Shown: positions 34,062 through 45,144 of the stretch, piece by piece
Layout of the letters: each line of letters begins with the position of its first letter
How positions within the stretch are numbered: position 1 is the first letter of the stretch
Source of the DNA: Orientallactaga sibirica
Lineage: Eukaryota > Chordata > Mammalia > Rodentia > Dipodidae
Reading direction: 5' to 3'
DNA: 64,000 bases
NCBI GenBank assembly: GCA_036365145.1
Contig: JAEOAD010002859.1
Span: 1-64,000, forward strand
The notes under the pieces: model-generated
Seen by the model: only the letters and a program-made list of their open reading frames with translations
Databases searched by the model: none
What the model was told of the DNA's origin: nothing
Translations under genes and position numbers: made by a program

Positions 34062-35224
34062 ACTAGGAACTACATTGGATCCTGAATGAAGGGGACTGGT
34101 GTCACCTGGAACTATGGGGAATTTGTGGGGCTTAAGCATGCTCAGTGATAAAGATAGGATGAGAGAGCTGAGTGAGGCCCTGTGCATTTGGGGTATCCTC
34201 TGTCGCCAGTGGTACCAGGTCCCACTAAGGACTATGCACATTTTCTATTATTTATGTTACTGTAACAAAGTCAAAATTTCTGGGTCCCCAAATTGGCAAC
34301 TCCACAGATTCTGTTTTAACCAGAGTCTACTTTTTTGCCTCTATGGCCAGCATCCACATTTGTCGGGTCCTACAGCCATGGGAAGTACCTTCTCTTCCCC
34401 AAATGGATCCCCTATAGATGGATTTCCTTCTCATGACACTAAGAGATGAGTTGGTCTAGGCCATTGTCAAGTGGGTGTCCCAGGTCCCACAGATGCAGGT
34501 TGGATCCATATAAATGGACTGGGTGATTCTAGATTGAAACACTCTTGGAAGTGTCTCTGTAGGCCCAGAACTCTGCCTCACAGCCTTTGATAATGTTATA
34601 GAAGAGGAAGTAGACAATCCCACCTCCACAGGCTCCACCAGCCTCCTCTCACTCCCCCATAGGTGGAGGCTGTGACAGGCTGTGGAGCCATCCTCAAACC
34701 CTGAACAGAAACACCACTGTCCTTGGTCACCAGCGTGACCCTGGGTGTGGAGGGAACATATCATCAGCCAGGGTCACCAAAAGCCCATTGACGCTAGGAA
34801 GGGATATCATGAGCATAGCTCAGGGGTTGACCCAGCCTCTAGGGTCCAAAGCAGGCTTCCGCTGGGCTCTGTGCCTCTCTGCTCCACTAGAACAGTCCCC
34901 TATGTACACTTACTATAGACCACTGCTAGAGGACTTCACCTCCATGGTCAGTCCAAGGGCCTGCACTACAGCTAGCTGTGGCCATATCCCATTCTGACAT
35001 CATAAGCTAAGCTGGTCATTCCTGTTCCCAGCCCTGCCTCCATCCATTCTAGGAATATCTCCCTTGGTTCTCCCCTAAGCCTGGCTCCCATCAGCATATC
35101 TGTCTCTATGCTGACCTACTGGTCCTTTTCCGTGTCAACACTCATGAGCCCCCTGGAAATTGCAGCCTTCCCCTCCCCACCTTTCTTCCTCTCAGTTTTC
35201 CTCTCTGGCTCTGATTCCTACTTC
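34062..35224. other. Right-arm sequence without gene
   Basis: Reverse complement of about 18,600-19,745. No gene recognised. Confidence 0.45.
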
Positions 35225-35405
35225 ACTAGAGTGCTTGCTAAAATCCTCCAGTGAGGGGCTGAGGGTGACTCAGTAGCAGAGCACCTCCTAGAATCCCCCA
35301 GTGAGACATTGTGGACATGGCTCAGCTGTAGAGTTTGCTTAGAATCTATCCATGAGGGGCTGTGGGTGTGTCTCAGCCTGCTTAGAATCCCCCAGTGAGG
35401 GGCTG
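35225..35405 (+). repeat. Tandem ID-like head array, short (right)
   Basis: Counterpart of 18,425-18,590; units contain 'gaggggctg(a/t)ggg...ctcag' followed by 'agaatccccca'. Confidence 0.65.
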
Positions 35406-37139
35406 GGCCATAGCAGTACTTGACTATTTAGGCAAGGCACTAGGTTCCATGTTCAACACAACAAGAAGAGGACCAAAAGGAGAATGAGGAAGGAGAAAAG
35501 ATTCTGATGTCCACCATGGGCCTTAATAGCCAATATCTTCCTCATATTATTGGGAAAACTGAGACCCAGAGAGAAGAAGGGGCTTTTCCAAGGTTTCCTG
35601 GGATCTTCGATGACAGCAGGTGACCTAACAACTCCTATCCAGACCCCTTTCCTGGTCATAATGCTCCACAACCACTCAATGTGGATCTGGGAAGCCCCTC
35701 CAAGTCATGCAGTCAGAGGTCTATTTTCCCCCATCCTATAGGACCAGCCTGCTGATGGCCACCAATAGCTACGGGTTTGGGTTTGTTTCTTGGATAGGTT
35801 TTATTGACAAAGTGTCTAATGTATTCCTCGCTGACATCAAAATCAACATGTGGCTAAGAATGACCTTGAATTCCTCATCCACTTCCCAAGTGGTGGGATT
35901 ATACACATGAGCCTCCACACCTGGCTCAATGCTTAGATTTTGATGAACACTAATGGATCAGGACTGTGAACCTATCTGAGTGCCCAGCTCCAGGCTGGCA
36001 TTATTCCCACTCAGTTCCCTCATACCCAGTGCACCCAGGTACTAGAAATGATACCTCAACTTATCACTGAGGCAACATTAATAAGAGAAATAAGATGTAA
36101 CCACCCCCTGTGGACATCGAGGGTGTCCAGATCCTCACATACGATTGAATTTGGACTGTCCCTGTCTCCCCCACCAGGCCGTGTCATAGCTCTCTGTGTC
36201 TTCCCATCAGACTGAGTCAAGGACCTTTATGTCTCCCCACAAGACTGGCTAGGTCTCCTCTGTGTCTCCCCCATTACATTGGGTCAGGGCCCTCTGTGTG
36301 TCCCCCATCAAACTGGGAGCCCCGGGAAGATACAACATTGACTTCTCTGAGCAGGTGTTTGGCATCTGTCCCCAGCCCTGCAGCTCAGGCCAGGTAGAGT
36401 TGGGCCAGGGCTACAGGCCCTCCGAGGTAGACCAAGCAGAAGAGTCATGTACTTTAAGCCAGTGAAGCTGGAGTGGTGCAAGGGTCCTAATCAGGACTGA
36501 GTGGGGTCACTGCCTTCAAATCCACAGCATCCCTGTTTTCATCACCTAGCTGAAAATTCCAGTCTGTGAAGAGACCTTACTACTTTGGCTGGCCCCTCAG
36601 CTTCCTGAGGACCAGGCACAGCTGTGGGACACTCACCTAAGCCAGTGACACCCTGCCTCCTCCCTCAGCTCTGAGCGCTGTGAGTGTCATGAAATATCCT
36701 GCGTACTCTCTGCTTGCCATTGTGGGGCATCTCATTGCAAAATTTCCTTATCACAATTAGAGGAAAAGACAGTGCCCACCCCAGCCTGATGACCTCCTGG
36801 CTGCCAGCCTCTCCCAACATCATTGCACACAGCCCTGACAAAGTTTGCATGACAAACTCAGCTGGATTCCTAGGTCGTGTGTTCCTGAAAACTAGAGAGA
36901 AGCTGCAGTACTGTAGTCCCACCAAGGCCCTGGGTCACTGCTCCAGCTTAGCCAAAGCCTGACAGATGCATTATGAGTCTTAAGCTTCTACTTTTCAATC
37001 CACCAAACAGGCTGAGGGCCTTCAGAGATAAAAAGCACTCTTCCCTTCCCATGAGCATCCCAAAGGGTCCCAACTAGATTCCTGTTCTCCCCTAGTACCC
37101 AACTCACATTAGAACAGAAGGTGCCTCCTTATAGGCTAT
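35406..37139. other. Right-arm sequence without gene; diverged B1 at ~35,780-35,930
   Basis: Counterpart of 16,721-18,424. Shared open frames with the left arm, none recognised. Confidence 0.45.
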
Positions 37140-37375
37140 GCCCACAGCTCCACAGAAGAGGATTCTAGGCAGAAACTCTTCCACTTAGCCACAGCCCAGC
37201 CCCTCAGTGGAGGAGTCAAGGCAAGTGCTCTGCCACTGAGCCACCCCACACTCCCACACTGGGGTTTTCTAGACAGGAGCTCTATAACTGAGCCAGACCT
37301 CAGCCTCTCACTGGAGGAATTTCAGTAAGTGCTGTTCTGCTGAGCCCCACCCCTGCTCCTTTCTGGTAGATTCTA
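37140..37375 (-). repeat. Tandem ID-like head array (right)
   Basis: Counterpart of 16,486-16,720, with four units in minus orientation ('ctctgccactgagccaccccac'). Confidence 0.75.
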
Positions 37376-37916
37376 GACAAGCACTCTACAGAAATATTAA
37401 GGTGTGAACAGCAACTCAGACCACCCAAGATCAACCCTGAGTGTGTCGGAGTCCAGATCTTGATCTTTGGGGCCAGTCAGAGGCAGCCTGAGGGGAGGGT
37501 GACAACACTGCCTACCTCCCTGTACAGCCACAGCCCAGTCTGACCCTTCCTTTCAGTCATAGCTGCCTCCAACTTGGAGATGACTATGCAGAGGATACCC
37601 CAGAGTCAGGAGAGAAAGGTAACAGAGATGGCCCCACTTTCTAGCCCCATACAGGATATCGAGTCCCAGGAGACTGTTAGTGGTTCCATTACAGTTATTC
37701 TTTTCACAGAGCACCTGGAACAACCATCATGACCTCTCTGAGCATGCTCTGACACCTTATTGGTGAACACAGCTCTCTGATCCTTTCACTGGGACTGTGG
37801 TGGCTACAAAATTGGAAAAGCTGAGTATTTTTAGAACCATTTTCCCCATAGCTCTTTGCCTGTCACTCACCATCAAAAGGGGACAGACAGGCAAAAGAGG
37901 CAGGTAGATGAGGGAA

Positions 37917-38085
37917 ATAAGCTGGGAATGATGGCACATGTCTTTAATGCCAGCACTCTGGAGGCTGAGGTAGGATGGTCACTGTGATTTTGAGGCTTGA
38001 CTAAGATTACACAGTGAATTCCAGGTCAGCATGGGCTACAGTGAGACCCTCCCTCAAAAAAAAAAAAAAAAAAAAAAAAGAAAAG
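37917..38085 (+). repeat. B1 SINE (right)
   Basis: Counterpart of 15,751-15,916, with an A-run at 38,057-38,079. Confidence 0.9.
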
Positions 38086-38327
38086 CAAGGGTGGAGTCAA
38101 TAGGAAGGAAGTGGAAGGTGCTGTCTTGATTGTGCGTAATGAGACTAGGTGGAAACTGATGCAGGGCCTGGGGTGGTGTGCGCTTCTAGGGGACGGTGCT
38201 TGGGGAGAGGCACACCAGGTTCTCAACTGTGCTTCTGTAAACATCAGGGCCCCATAGGGAGACATGTCTACTACCTACCCTTATCCCCCTCCTGCCTCCT
38301 GAGAGCCTCCATCACCCTAACATTTCT

Positions 38328-38653
38328 CCCTAAACATGGTGATGGGCCTGGAACCTCCTTCACATGGAATCCAACTCCTCATTTTTGACCTTGATGCAAC
38401 CTGGAGAAGAGAAGTGAGGCAAGAGTATGATGGGCACAGAAGAACACTAAACTCACAGCCCATCAATCAATGCCCTGATCTTGATATGTCCTCAGTCACC
38501 TATTCCTGATTGGTGGCCTGCACATATCAACACCTCCCTGCCCAGCTCCAAGTTCTCCCCATTACTACATCACCCACCCAGTGCAGTAAAGGTGTTCCTC
38601 ATGTTCTCCTTGTCAATGAAACCATCCTGGTTCTGCTCCATGATGGTGAAGGC
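38328..38653 (-). pseudogene. Myosin regulatory light-chain pseudogene (right copy)
   Basis: Minus-strand exon at about 38,582-38,653, after a 'ttctgtcag' acceptor, encodes AFTIMEQNQDGFIDKENMRN. A second exon at about 38,328-38,400, after 'tctccag', encodes IKVKNEELDSM and then breaks frame before KEVPGP. This copy keeps the first alanine and the two glutamates of KNEE, where the left arm has a stop, so it is the better preserved one. Both share the frame break after the LDxM segment, so the locus was already a pseudogene before the inverted duplication. Confidence 0.65.
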
Positions 38654-39049
38654 CTGACAGAAACATGTACCCTGAGCAGCCATGATCTACCCTGTCCAGA
38701 CGGCCACACACACTTCCCCAAGGGTGTTATCCTGACACCTGCTGCCAAAAGGACCCCACTTGGGGTTCCTCAAACCCCCAGCCCTGTGGTCTACTGTGTC
38801 TCAGTACTTACTGTAATTCAGCATGCTGGGAGGCTCCACACTCAGTCCCTCATTTCATGACCACACCAACCCAGAGAGGGAAGCTGAGGCTCAGAGAGGG
38901 AAAGGCCTTGCCTGAGGTCACATGACATACACTCAGGTATACACAGAGGAGTCAGCAAGTCACATCTCCAGGCAAGGTGACATGCCATGATGGCCATGGA
39001 AAATGATGACAACGTGCAGCCACTGAGGTCTCCTTGAATAAATTTCTTT
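38654..39049. other. Right-arm sequence, no gene
   Basis: Counterpart of about 14,586-14,980; likely intron or flank of the light-chain pseudogene. Confidence 0.45.
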
Positions 39050-39256
39050 TAGAAATTCTTTATTCATTTATTTACAAGGGAGAGAGAGAAAGAATGGTGT
39101 AGCCAGATGCATGAAGGTTTCTTGCCACTGCGAACAAACTCCAGACACACAAAACAGTTTGTGCATCTGGCTGTACATGGATACTGGGGAATTGAACCCA
39201 GGCCATGAAGCTTTGCAAGCAAGCATCCTTAACTGCTGAGCCATCTCTCCAGCCCT
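39050..39256 (-). repeat. DIP-type SINE (right)
   Basis: Counterpart of 14,383-14,585. Confidence 0.85.
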
Positions 39257-39929
39257 CCTTCAATAATTTTCATGTGTTCTGTTAATCCCCACAAAGGTCC
39301 TCTCAACCTAGTTAAACTTCTGGTTCTGAGTGTGATTGAACATTGAGAAGACACTGGAGCAGGCTCTACCTTCTGCACTCTTCCAGGTTCTGCTTTGTAC
39401 CTGTAGGGGACCAGTTGTCACTTTCTCAAGAGGTCAGCCAGAACCAGAGCCAGGACTCAAGTCTCAAAGAATCACAATTCTGACTGACAGCCCCACCCTC
39501 CTGGCACCCACAGCACAGCCAGGATAATTAGGACATTTCTCAATCAAGGCAGGAAATCTTCAGTGTCCGGCATGCAGGCCTAGGTACCTGCTGCAGGCCC
39601 AGTCATTTCATCCCAGTCCAGGCCACTTTTCTCTGTGGCCCAGATGGGCTTATTTCTGACCTTGGGCCCTAGGGAGGGTTTTTTGTCACTACTCCTGCCA
39701 CCCTCTGCCCAGCTGGATTATGGCCTGTTCAGCTGCTAAAAGTTTCCAGACTGTTCTAAGCACAATCTTTGGGCCTTTTGTTCTACAAGATCCATCCATG
39801 GACAGGATCTCAGGGCTACTCTTCTTGTCTTCCTGGAGCTCCTACTCACTCTAAACCTGCTTTAACCAGATTTCTCTCCCAACATCTGTTTCTCTCCCCC
39901 AAGGATTCTTTATTGTTAAAAATGTGATA

Positions 39930-40600
39930 GAGGGGCTGGAGAGATGCTTTACTGGTTAAGGTGCTTGCCTGAAAAGCCTAACAACCCATGTTTGATTCCA
40001 TCACACCCACCTAAAATGAGGTCCACATGTGTCTGGAATGCATTGGTAGTGGAATGGGGCCCTGGAGTGCCTAGCCTATCTGTCTGTCTTCTTTCTACCT
40101 CTCTCTGTTTTTAAATAATTTTTTTCTAAAAAAATGAAAATAAAAATGTGATATGTGTGTGGATGTGTGTTTGTATGTTTTCATGTGTGCAGTGCTTGTG
40201 TGTATGCAAGTATATATGTATACAGGCAGTGGGGACGAAAGACAATTTTATGTGTTATTTCCAGGAATGCCATTGGCAGTTTTTGAGATAGGGCCTCTCA
40301 CTGGCCTGGAACTCACCAAATAGTCTATCCTGGCTGGCCACTCAGCCCCAGGGACTCTCCTATCTCATCTCCCCAGTGCTAGGATTACAAGGCTGCAGCA
40401 CCACACGTGGCTATTTTATATGGATTCTGTGGATCAAACTCAGGTCTTTAGCTTACAAGGCAAACACTACCCAATGAGCTTCATCCCCAAGAATATTTTT
40501 TGGGAACAGGTCTTGATATACATATCCCAGGCAGCCTTTGAACTTATGATCCTCCTGTCTTTGCTTCCTGCATGCTGGGATAACAGGTGAGTGTCACTGT
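39930..40600. repeat. DIP-type SINE (+) followed by B4-like/B1-like SINEs (-)
   Basis: DIP-type at 39,930-40,140; minus-strand B4-like and B1-like at about 40,180-40,600. Counterpart of 13,018-13,696. Confidence 0.7.
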
Positions 40601-41477
40601 GCCCATCTGCACAGATCCCCAGCCTTGTCCTTCAAGACGTCTTCCTGTATCCTAGAATGCTTCCCACACTGCCATTGCCCATGCCCACATCATTCCTCGA
40701 TATGTCTGCCTCCATATTTACAGACCTCAAGAGTAAGATCCCTTGTCCCTCTTGTATGCCTGGACTTGTCTCTGAGCTGCGATCACCTCAAGTTTGTAAG
40801 CAGCTGCTCAGAATCCAGGTTTCACCTACACCACCCATGAAGCTATGCCTCCAATGTCTCTATCCTCACTTCCTACTTCTAGATGTTTCTTACAAAATAT
40901 ACTGTTGTCCAAGAGACACTTTCCTTCCCACATTGGACATTCACCAAGTTAATTATCTCCAGAGCCCACTGAGGACTTTTCCAATCATCATTCCAGCCCG
41001 CAGCCTTAAACAGTGAGAGAGGAATGTCTGAGATCAGCACTCTCATCCCAGGAACAATACCTTCCTGGCCAAGCCCTGTCTAGTTTCCCAGGTAGGGGCT
41101 TCCCCAGATTCTTCACCTCCACTTAAGCTCCTGTGTGTGGTCTTCCCAGTCCTCCCCCCCCTTCACTTCCCTCAGACTCATGGACCTGGTAGGAGCAGCA
41201 GTGCCCAGCTAATTGTAATTAACCTTTACTGGGTGCTTTGTCTCTGCTATCCCTTTGAAAGGGGGCTGACAGAGCAGCAAAGGCCACAATAGTAGGTGCT
41301 GTAAAGCTTCTGTTCCATTTATAAATCCCTTCACACATCATAAAGATAAGAACTTCCCTGTGGTGTTCATCTCTTGTAATTATACATATAATGTAAATAT
41401 ACATTCCACACTATTGAGTTTTCACTTCTGTTGGTGAGATATTTTACCTCTTCTCAGGGCTGCTTTCCATCTCATCA

Positions 41478-41483
<6 letters not shown>

Positions 41484-41533
<50 letters not shown>
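41484..41533. repeat. (CA)n microsatellite
   Basis: Counterpart of 12,086-12,142. Confidence 0.97.
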
Positions 41534-41537
<4 letters not shown>

Positions 41538-41669
41538 CTCCATCCCAGCTTTTTCCTGTCTATCTCATGCCTTTCCTGTGTGCCAAAACTTTGCACAGGA
41601 GGAAGGCAATATTTTGACTACAAAGAGGAGACATGAGATGGAGTCCTCACCAGGCCTTGAGCTCACAGC

Positions 41670-42030
41670 AAGCCAGAGATAAAGGGAGAAAGGGGAAGAG
41701 AGGAAAGGAGGGAAGAAGAAAAGGGGGAAAGGGAAGAGAAGAAAGGAAGTAAGAAAGAAAAATGAGTGGGAAAGGGAGGAGAAGAATAGAAAGAAAGGGA
41801 GAAAGGGGGAAAGGTGATGAGTGGCAGCATGAAAGTGTGAAAAAAGAGAAGAGAAATGAAGAATGGCAAAGAAGTAGAGAAAGGAAGGAGGGAGTAAGGG
41901 AGAGAAGAAAGAATGGCAGAAAAAAAGAGGAGTTAAATGGAGAAAAATTGGAAGGAAGGAAGGAAGGAGAGAAGGAAGGATAGAAGGAAGGACAGAAGGA
42001 CGGAAGGAACAAAGGACAGACAAGGAGAGG
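41670..42030. repeat. Polypurine tract (right)
   Basis: Counterpart of 11,585-11,945, with a GGAA-rich core at 41,950-42,005. Confidence 0.95.
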
Positions 42031-42851
42031 AGGGCAGGTCTGCAGATCCCTGGCCTAAGCATAGTCAATCCCTGTGGACTGACCATAGTGTTTCATGCAC
42101 ACACAGTGGTCCTTATGGGATCTTCTGGCCCCACAAATCACACCATCACACCAGGCCTCCTCAGGCTCCAGGAGTCCTGCACATGTTCTCTGGGTAATCT
42201 GTGAGCTGCAAAGCTCTGCTTTATTATAGCTGCACCCTAGGTACCAGGAACCCCTGTATCTGCTCTCTGGGTATGAGCAGGTTGGGACACAAGCTCTGTG
42301 AACTGCAAAGTCCCTGCTTCAGCACAGCTGTACCCCAGTGTCCATCAAAAGACATAGCTCTCACCTCAAAGGGGATTAGACAGAGTTTAGTCTAGGGCCA
42401 AATGTGAGTGACCATGGCCCAGGAACACAGATTTATGTTACCCAAAATTCCCTGTCCAAGTGTTTGAACAGTTTCATGAAGTTTTCATAGTTATATAAGT
42501 CAGATCATAAATCAAGGTACTTTTCAAATACACTGGTTGACCATCAGGTAGGCAGGTTTTAGCAAAGCAGCGAAATCTCCACCATAGTCTTCACATGCTA
42601 TCTGATGACATTCTTAAACCTTGGGTTGGTGGAAGCTGGTGGTCTGTCAGTACACACAGCTGCACGTCAGGTCTCAGGAGCCCCTGCATCTGCTCTCTGA
42701 ATGTTTGGGGGGGGGAGGCACAAGCTCCATTAGCTGCAAAGTCCCTGCTCCAATACAGCTGCAGCCCGCTCATCTCCTGCCAGCTGCCCTCCTCTCATGA
42801 CCTGTGGGCGGCTCCAGCCTCCCCCGCGTTGTAGGCAGATGGAACTGCCCA

Positions 42852-42902
42852 TGACGTCACAATGCTGCGCCTCACCCAGAGCGTCCTTAGCGCAGTTATA
42901 AA
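42852..42902 (+). promoter_or_regulatory. CRE plus TATA promoter (right)
   Basis: TGACGTCA at 42,852-42,859 and TATAAA at 42,897-42,902. Both sites and their spacing are conserved with the left arm. The leader contains a GGCGGTGGTGGC-rich variable segment (42,962-43,008) and two copies of 'agcagcggagttcatt' (about 42,916 and 43,082). Confidence 0.65.
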
Positions 42903-43128
42903 CTTTCAAAAGGCGGGAGCAGCGGAGTTCATTCTCCTGAGCCTCTCTCCAGCAGCTCAGCGGGGCGGAGGAGGTGGCGGTGCTGGTGGCAGTGGTGGTG
43001 GCGGTGTTGTGTCTGTGTGCCAGGGAAACCGCTCAGCAGATTGTAAACTGAAAGGCGGGTCAGCGTGAGCAGTGCGGAGGAAGCAGCGGAGTTCATTTTC
43101 CGGAGACTCCATCCTGCGGGAAGCGGCC

Positions 43129-43167
43129 ATGGCGGGTCTGGGGGAGAGTGAGAGCGATCGGCAGCAG
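43129..43167 (+). CDS. First coding exon of an unrecognised gene (right arm copy)
   Basis: The ATG at 43,129 opens 13 codons (MAGLGESESDRQQ) ending at an AGCAG|GTAGG donor. The position of the left copy's upstream ATG is lost ('gcgggaagcggcc'). Context, phase and donor are otherwise as on the left. The ERV lies in the presumed first intron, antisense to this exon, starting about 680 bp downstream. Because the left and right peptides differ at several of 13 positions within otherwise very similar DNA, at least one copy may be drifting. Confidence 0.5.
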
Positions 43168-43306
43168 GTAGGAGGATTGTGCTGGGCGGAGGGGTCACAG
43201 GGCTCCCCGGGAGGGGCTGCGAGAAAGCCAGGCAAAGGGCTGGCCAGGCCCACACCCAGCTCCAGCACACCGCCCGGGAACATGAGTCCAAATCCATACA
43301 AACCGC

Positions 43307-43480
43307 GCGCGCGTGCACACACACACGCACGCACGCACGCACACATACACACAGGCATACGCATACATGCTCCCCCTCCCAAAACACATGGGTGCGGTGC
43401 ACTATCACTCAGTGGGAGGCTGAGGTAGGAGCATCAAGCGTTGAGGGAAAGTCTGGACTATATAGAGCCTGTCTCAAAAC
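43307..43480. repeat. CA/CG-rich simple repeat and B1-related fragment
   Basis: Alternating 'gcgcgcgcgtgcacacacacacgcacgcacg' then 'acacata', a potential Z-DNA-forming run. A plus-strand B1 fragment follows at 43,390-43,480. Confidence 0.8.
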
Positions 43481-43489
43481 AGAAGAGCA

Positions 43490-43800
43490 AAAAGGAAAGG
43501 AGAGGGGGAGATAAAGGGAGGAAGGGAAGGAAAGAGGAGAAAAGGGAGACAGGGAGAAAAAGGGGGCAAAGAAAAAGGGGGGTGAAGAAGAGAAAGGGAG
43601 ACAAATGGGAAGAAGAAAGAAAAAGAAGGAAGGAAGGAAGGTAGAAAAAAGGGGGGAAAAGGGTGAAGAATAGAAGGAAGGAATGAAGATGGGAAGGAAA
43701 GGAAAAGCAGAAAAGAAAGAAGGAAGGAAAAAGAGGGGAAAGAGGAGGAAGAAGGGAAAAGGAAGGGAAGTGAAAATCGCTGGGGGAAATAAGAATGGAA
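43490..43800. repeat. Polypurine tract (right)
   Basis: Counterpart of 9,660-10,130 but shorter; nearly pure A/G on the plus strand. Confidence 0.95.
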
Positions 43801-43850
43801 AGAAGGTCTGCTCTATGGGTAGGTGGGAGGAAAGATCCTGTGAGCTGCAA

Positions 43851-44291
43851 CAGGTAGAGCAAAAGAGAGAGAGAGAGGGCCAGCCGTTTCTCTCTTGAGG
43901 CTGAGCGAGAAGACAGGTGTCGGCAACTCAAACCTCCCCAAATCACCGGGGAAAAGAAAACCACATTGAGTCGCGGAGAAACGTCTAAAGCGAAACTCGT
44001 CGTTTATTGTCAGGGGGGAGATATTTATGTACTTTGAGGAAGGGGGTGGGAAGAGGGGATGAGAGAAAGGTATAAGGGCCAATATACTTTGAGGAAGGGG
44101 GCGGGAAAAGGGGATGAGAGAAAGGTATAAGGGCCAACAGTATTTCATCACGTCAGCAGCAGCTGGGTGGAGGCAGTTTCAGCTTAGGTGCTGAGTCAAG
44201 GGCAGGTACTCAGGCTCGACTAGGCCTTACCGGGAATAGGCCAAGATTGGCTGGGCTAACCACTCGGCTTCACACCGGGCAGAGCCCAACA
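43851..44291 (-). repeat. ERV 3' LTR, U5 end truncated
   Basis: Matches the 5' LTR from TGTTGGGC to 'gctctacctg' and then stops, lacking the last ~24 bases. About 45 bp of arm sequence present on the left (9,430-9,473) is also missing at this edge. Differences from the 5' LTR are confined to homopolymer lengths and a short GA-rich stretch. AATAAA is at 44,003-44,008. Confidence 0.9.
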
Positions 44292-44304
44292 TCTCCCCCT
44301 TTTG
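44292..44304 (-). other. ERV polypurine tract
   Basis: Purine run 'aaaagggggaga' directly upstream of the 3' LTR TGTTGGGC. Confidence 0.85.
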
Positions 44305-44880
44305 TTTTTGTAAGAACGGTGGATGGCATAGTCCCTGTCCTAGGTTGTTCCCCTCTGGGAACCTTACCCGTCTCTGGGCACTATGCCTCTAGCCCGTTGA
44401 CCACTCCACGCCCTGTCTTAGGTTGCCTCAGCCTGTCTGAGAGCTTACCCGTCGTTGGTTCGATGGAGGGCGGGGGAGGGATGTTAGGTGGATAGCCAGT
44501 AAGTGGAAAAGCCATTGTCTTTGAGTCGCAAACCTGTGGTGCCTTGGCCTGATGAAGTTTAATTGCCTCAAGCTGTTGGTGAATGAATTGTGTAATCTTA
44601 TTAATTACACAGGGCCCGAGAGTGAGGATAAGAAGAAGGAGGGGTTCAGGGGGAGGGAGATGGTAGGGTAAAGAGCAAGAAGAAGGAGGGGTCCAAGGGG
44701 GGAGAAGGTGGAATAAAAAGCCATGTAAGCTCGTCTACAGCAGGTTGTCTTAGGAGTCCCGACTCCTCTTTGTAAATCTCTCTGGAGCTTTTCTGGCTTC
44801 ATTCAGGTCTAGTAGCATCCATACCTTCAGTTGTTCCTGGGGAAGAAATAGAGGCATAGTTCTCAGGGGTGTGACACTCC
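44305..44880 (-). other. ERV noncoding region between pol and PPT
   Basis: About 575 bp, with TC-rich imperfect repeats ('cccctccttcttcttg'). No env reading frame. It is nearly identical to 425-1,001 in the left fragment. Confidence 0.75.
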
Positions 44881-45144
44881 CTGGAAGATTGATTATTATC
44901 ATCCCCTTGTTGGGGTAAATATTTTAAGTCTCTTGCCGGTACCCAAATAGGTCTTTTTTCCTCTTGAGGAAAGACACATCCAAATCCTCTCCCTGCTGTG
45001 AGGAGGGGGTCTGGTCCCCTCCAGGCCCCAGTTAATGGGTCCCTCCATTTGACCCAGATGGAGCTGTAGGTGACAGCTGAGGTCCAATGTTTTTGAAAAG
45101 GGACAAGTGTCTATCTTCTTTAGAAAAATTTAAAATATTTAGGG

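Noticed and set aside
44305..44880. A hidden env gene in the class II provirus
   Set aside because: Less than 0.6 kb between pol and PPT, with stops in all frames and TC-rich noncoding sequence.
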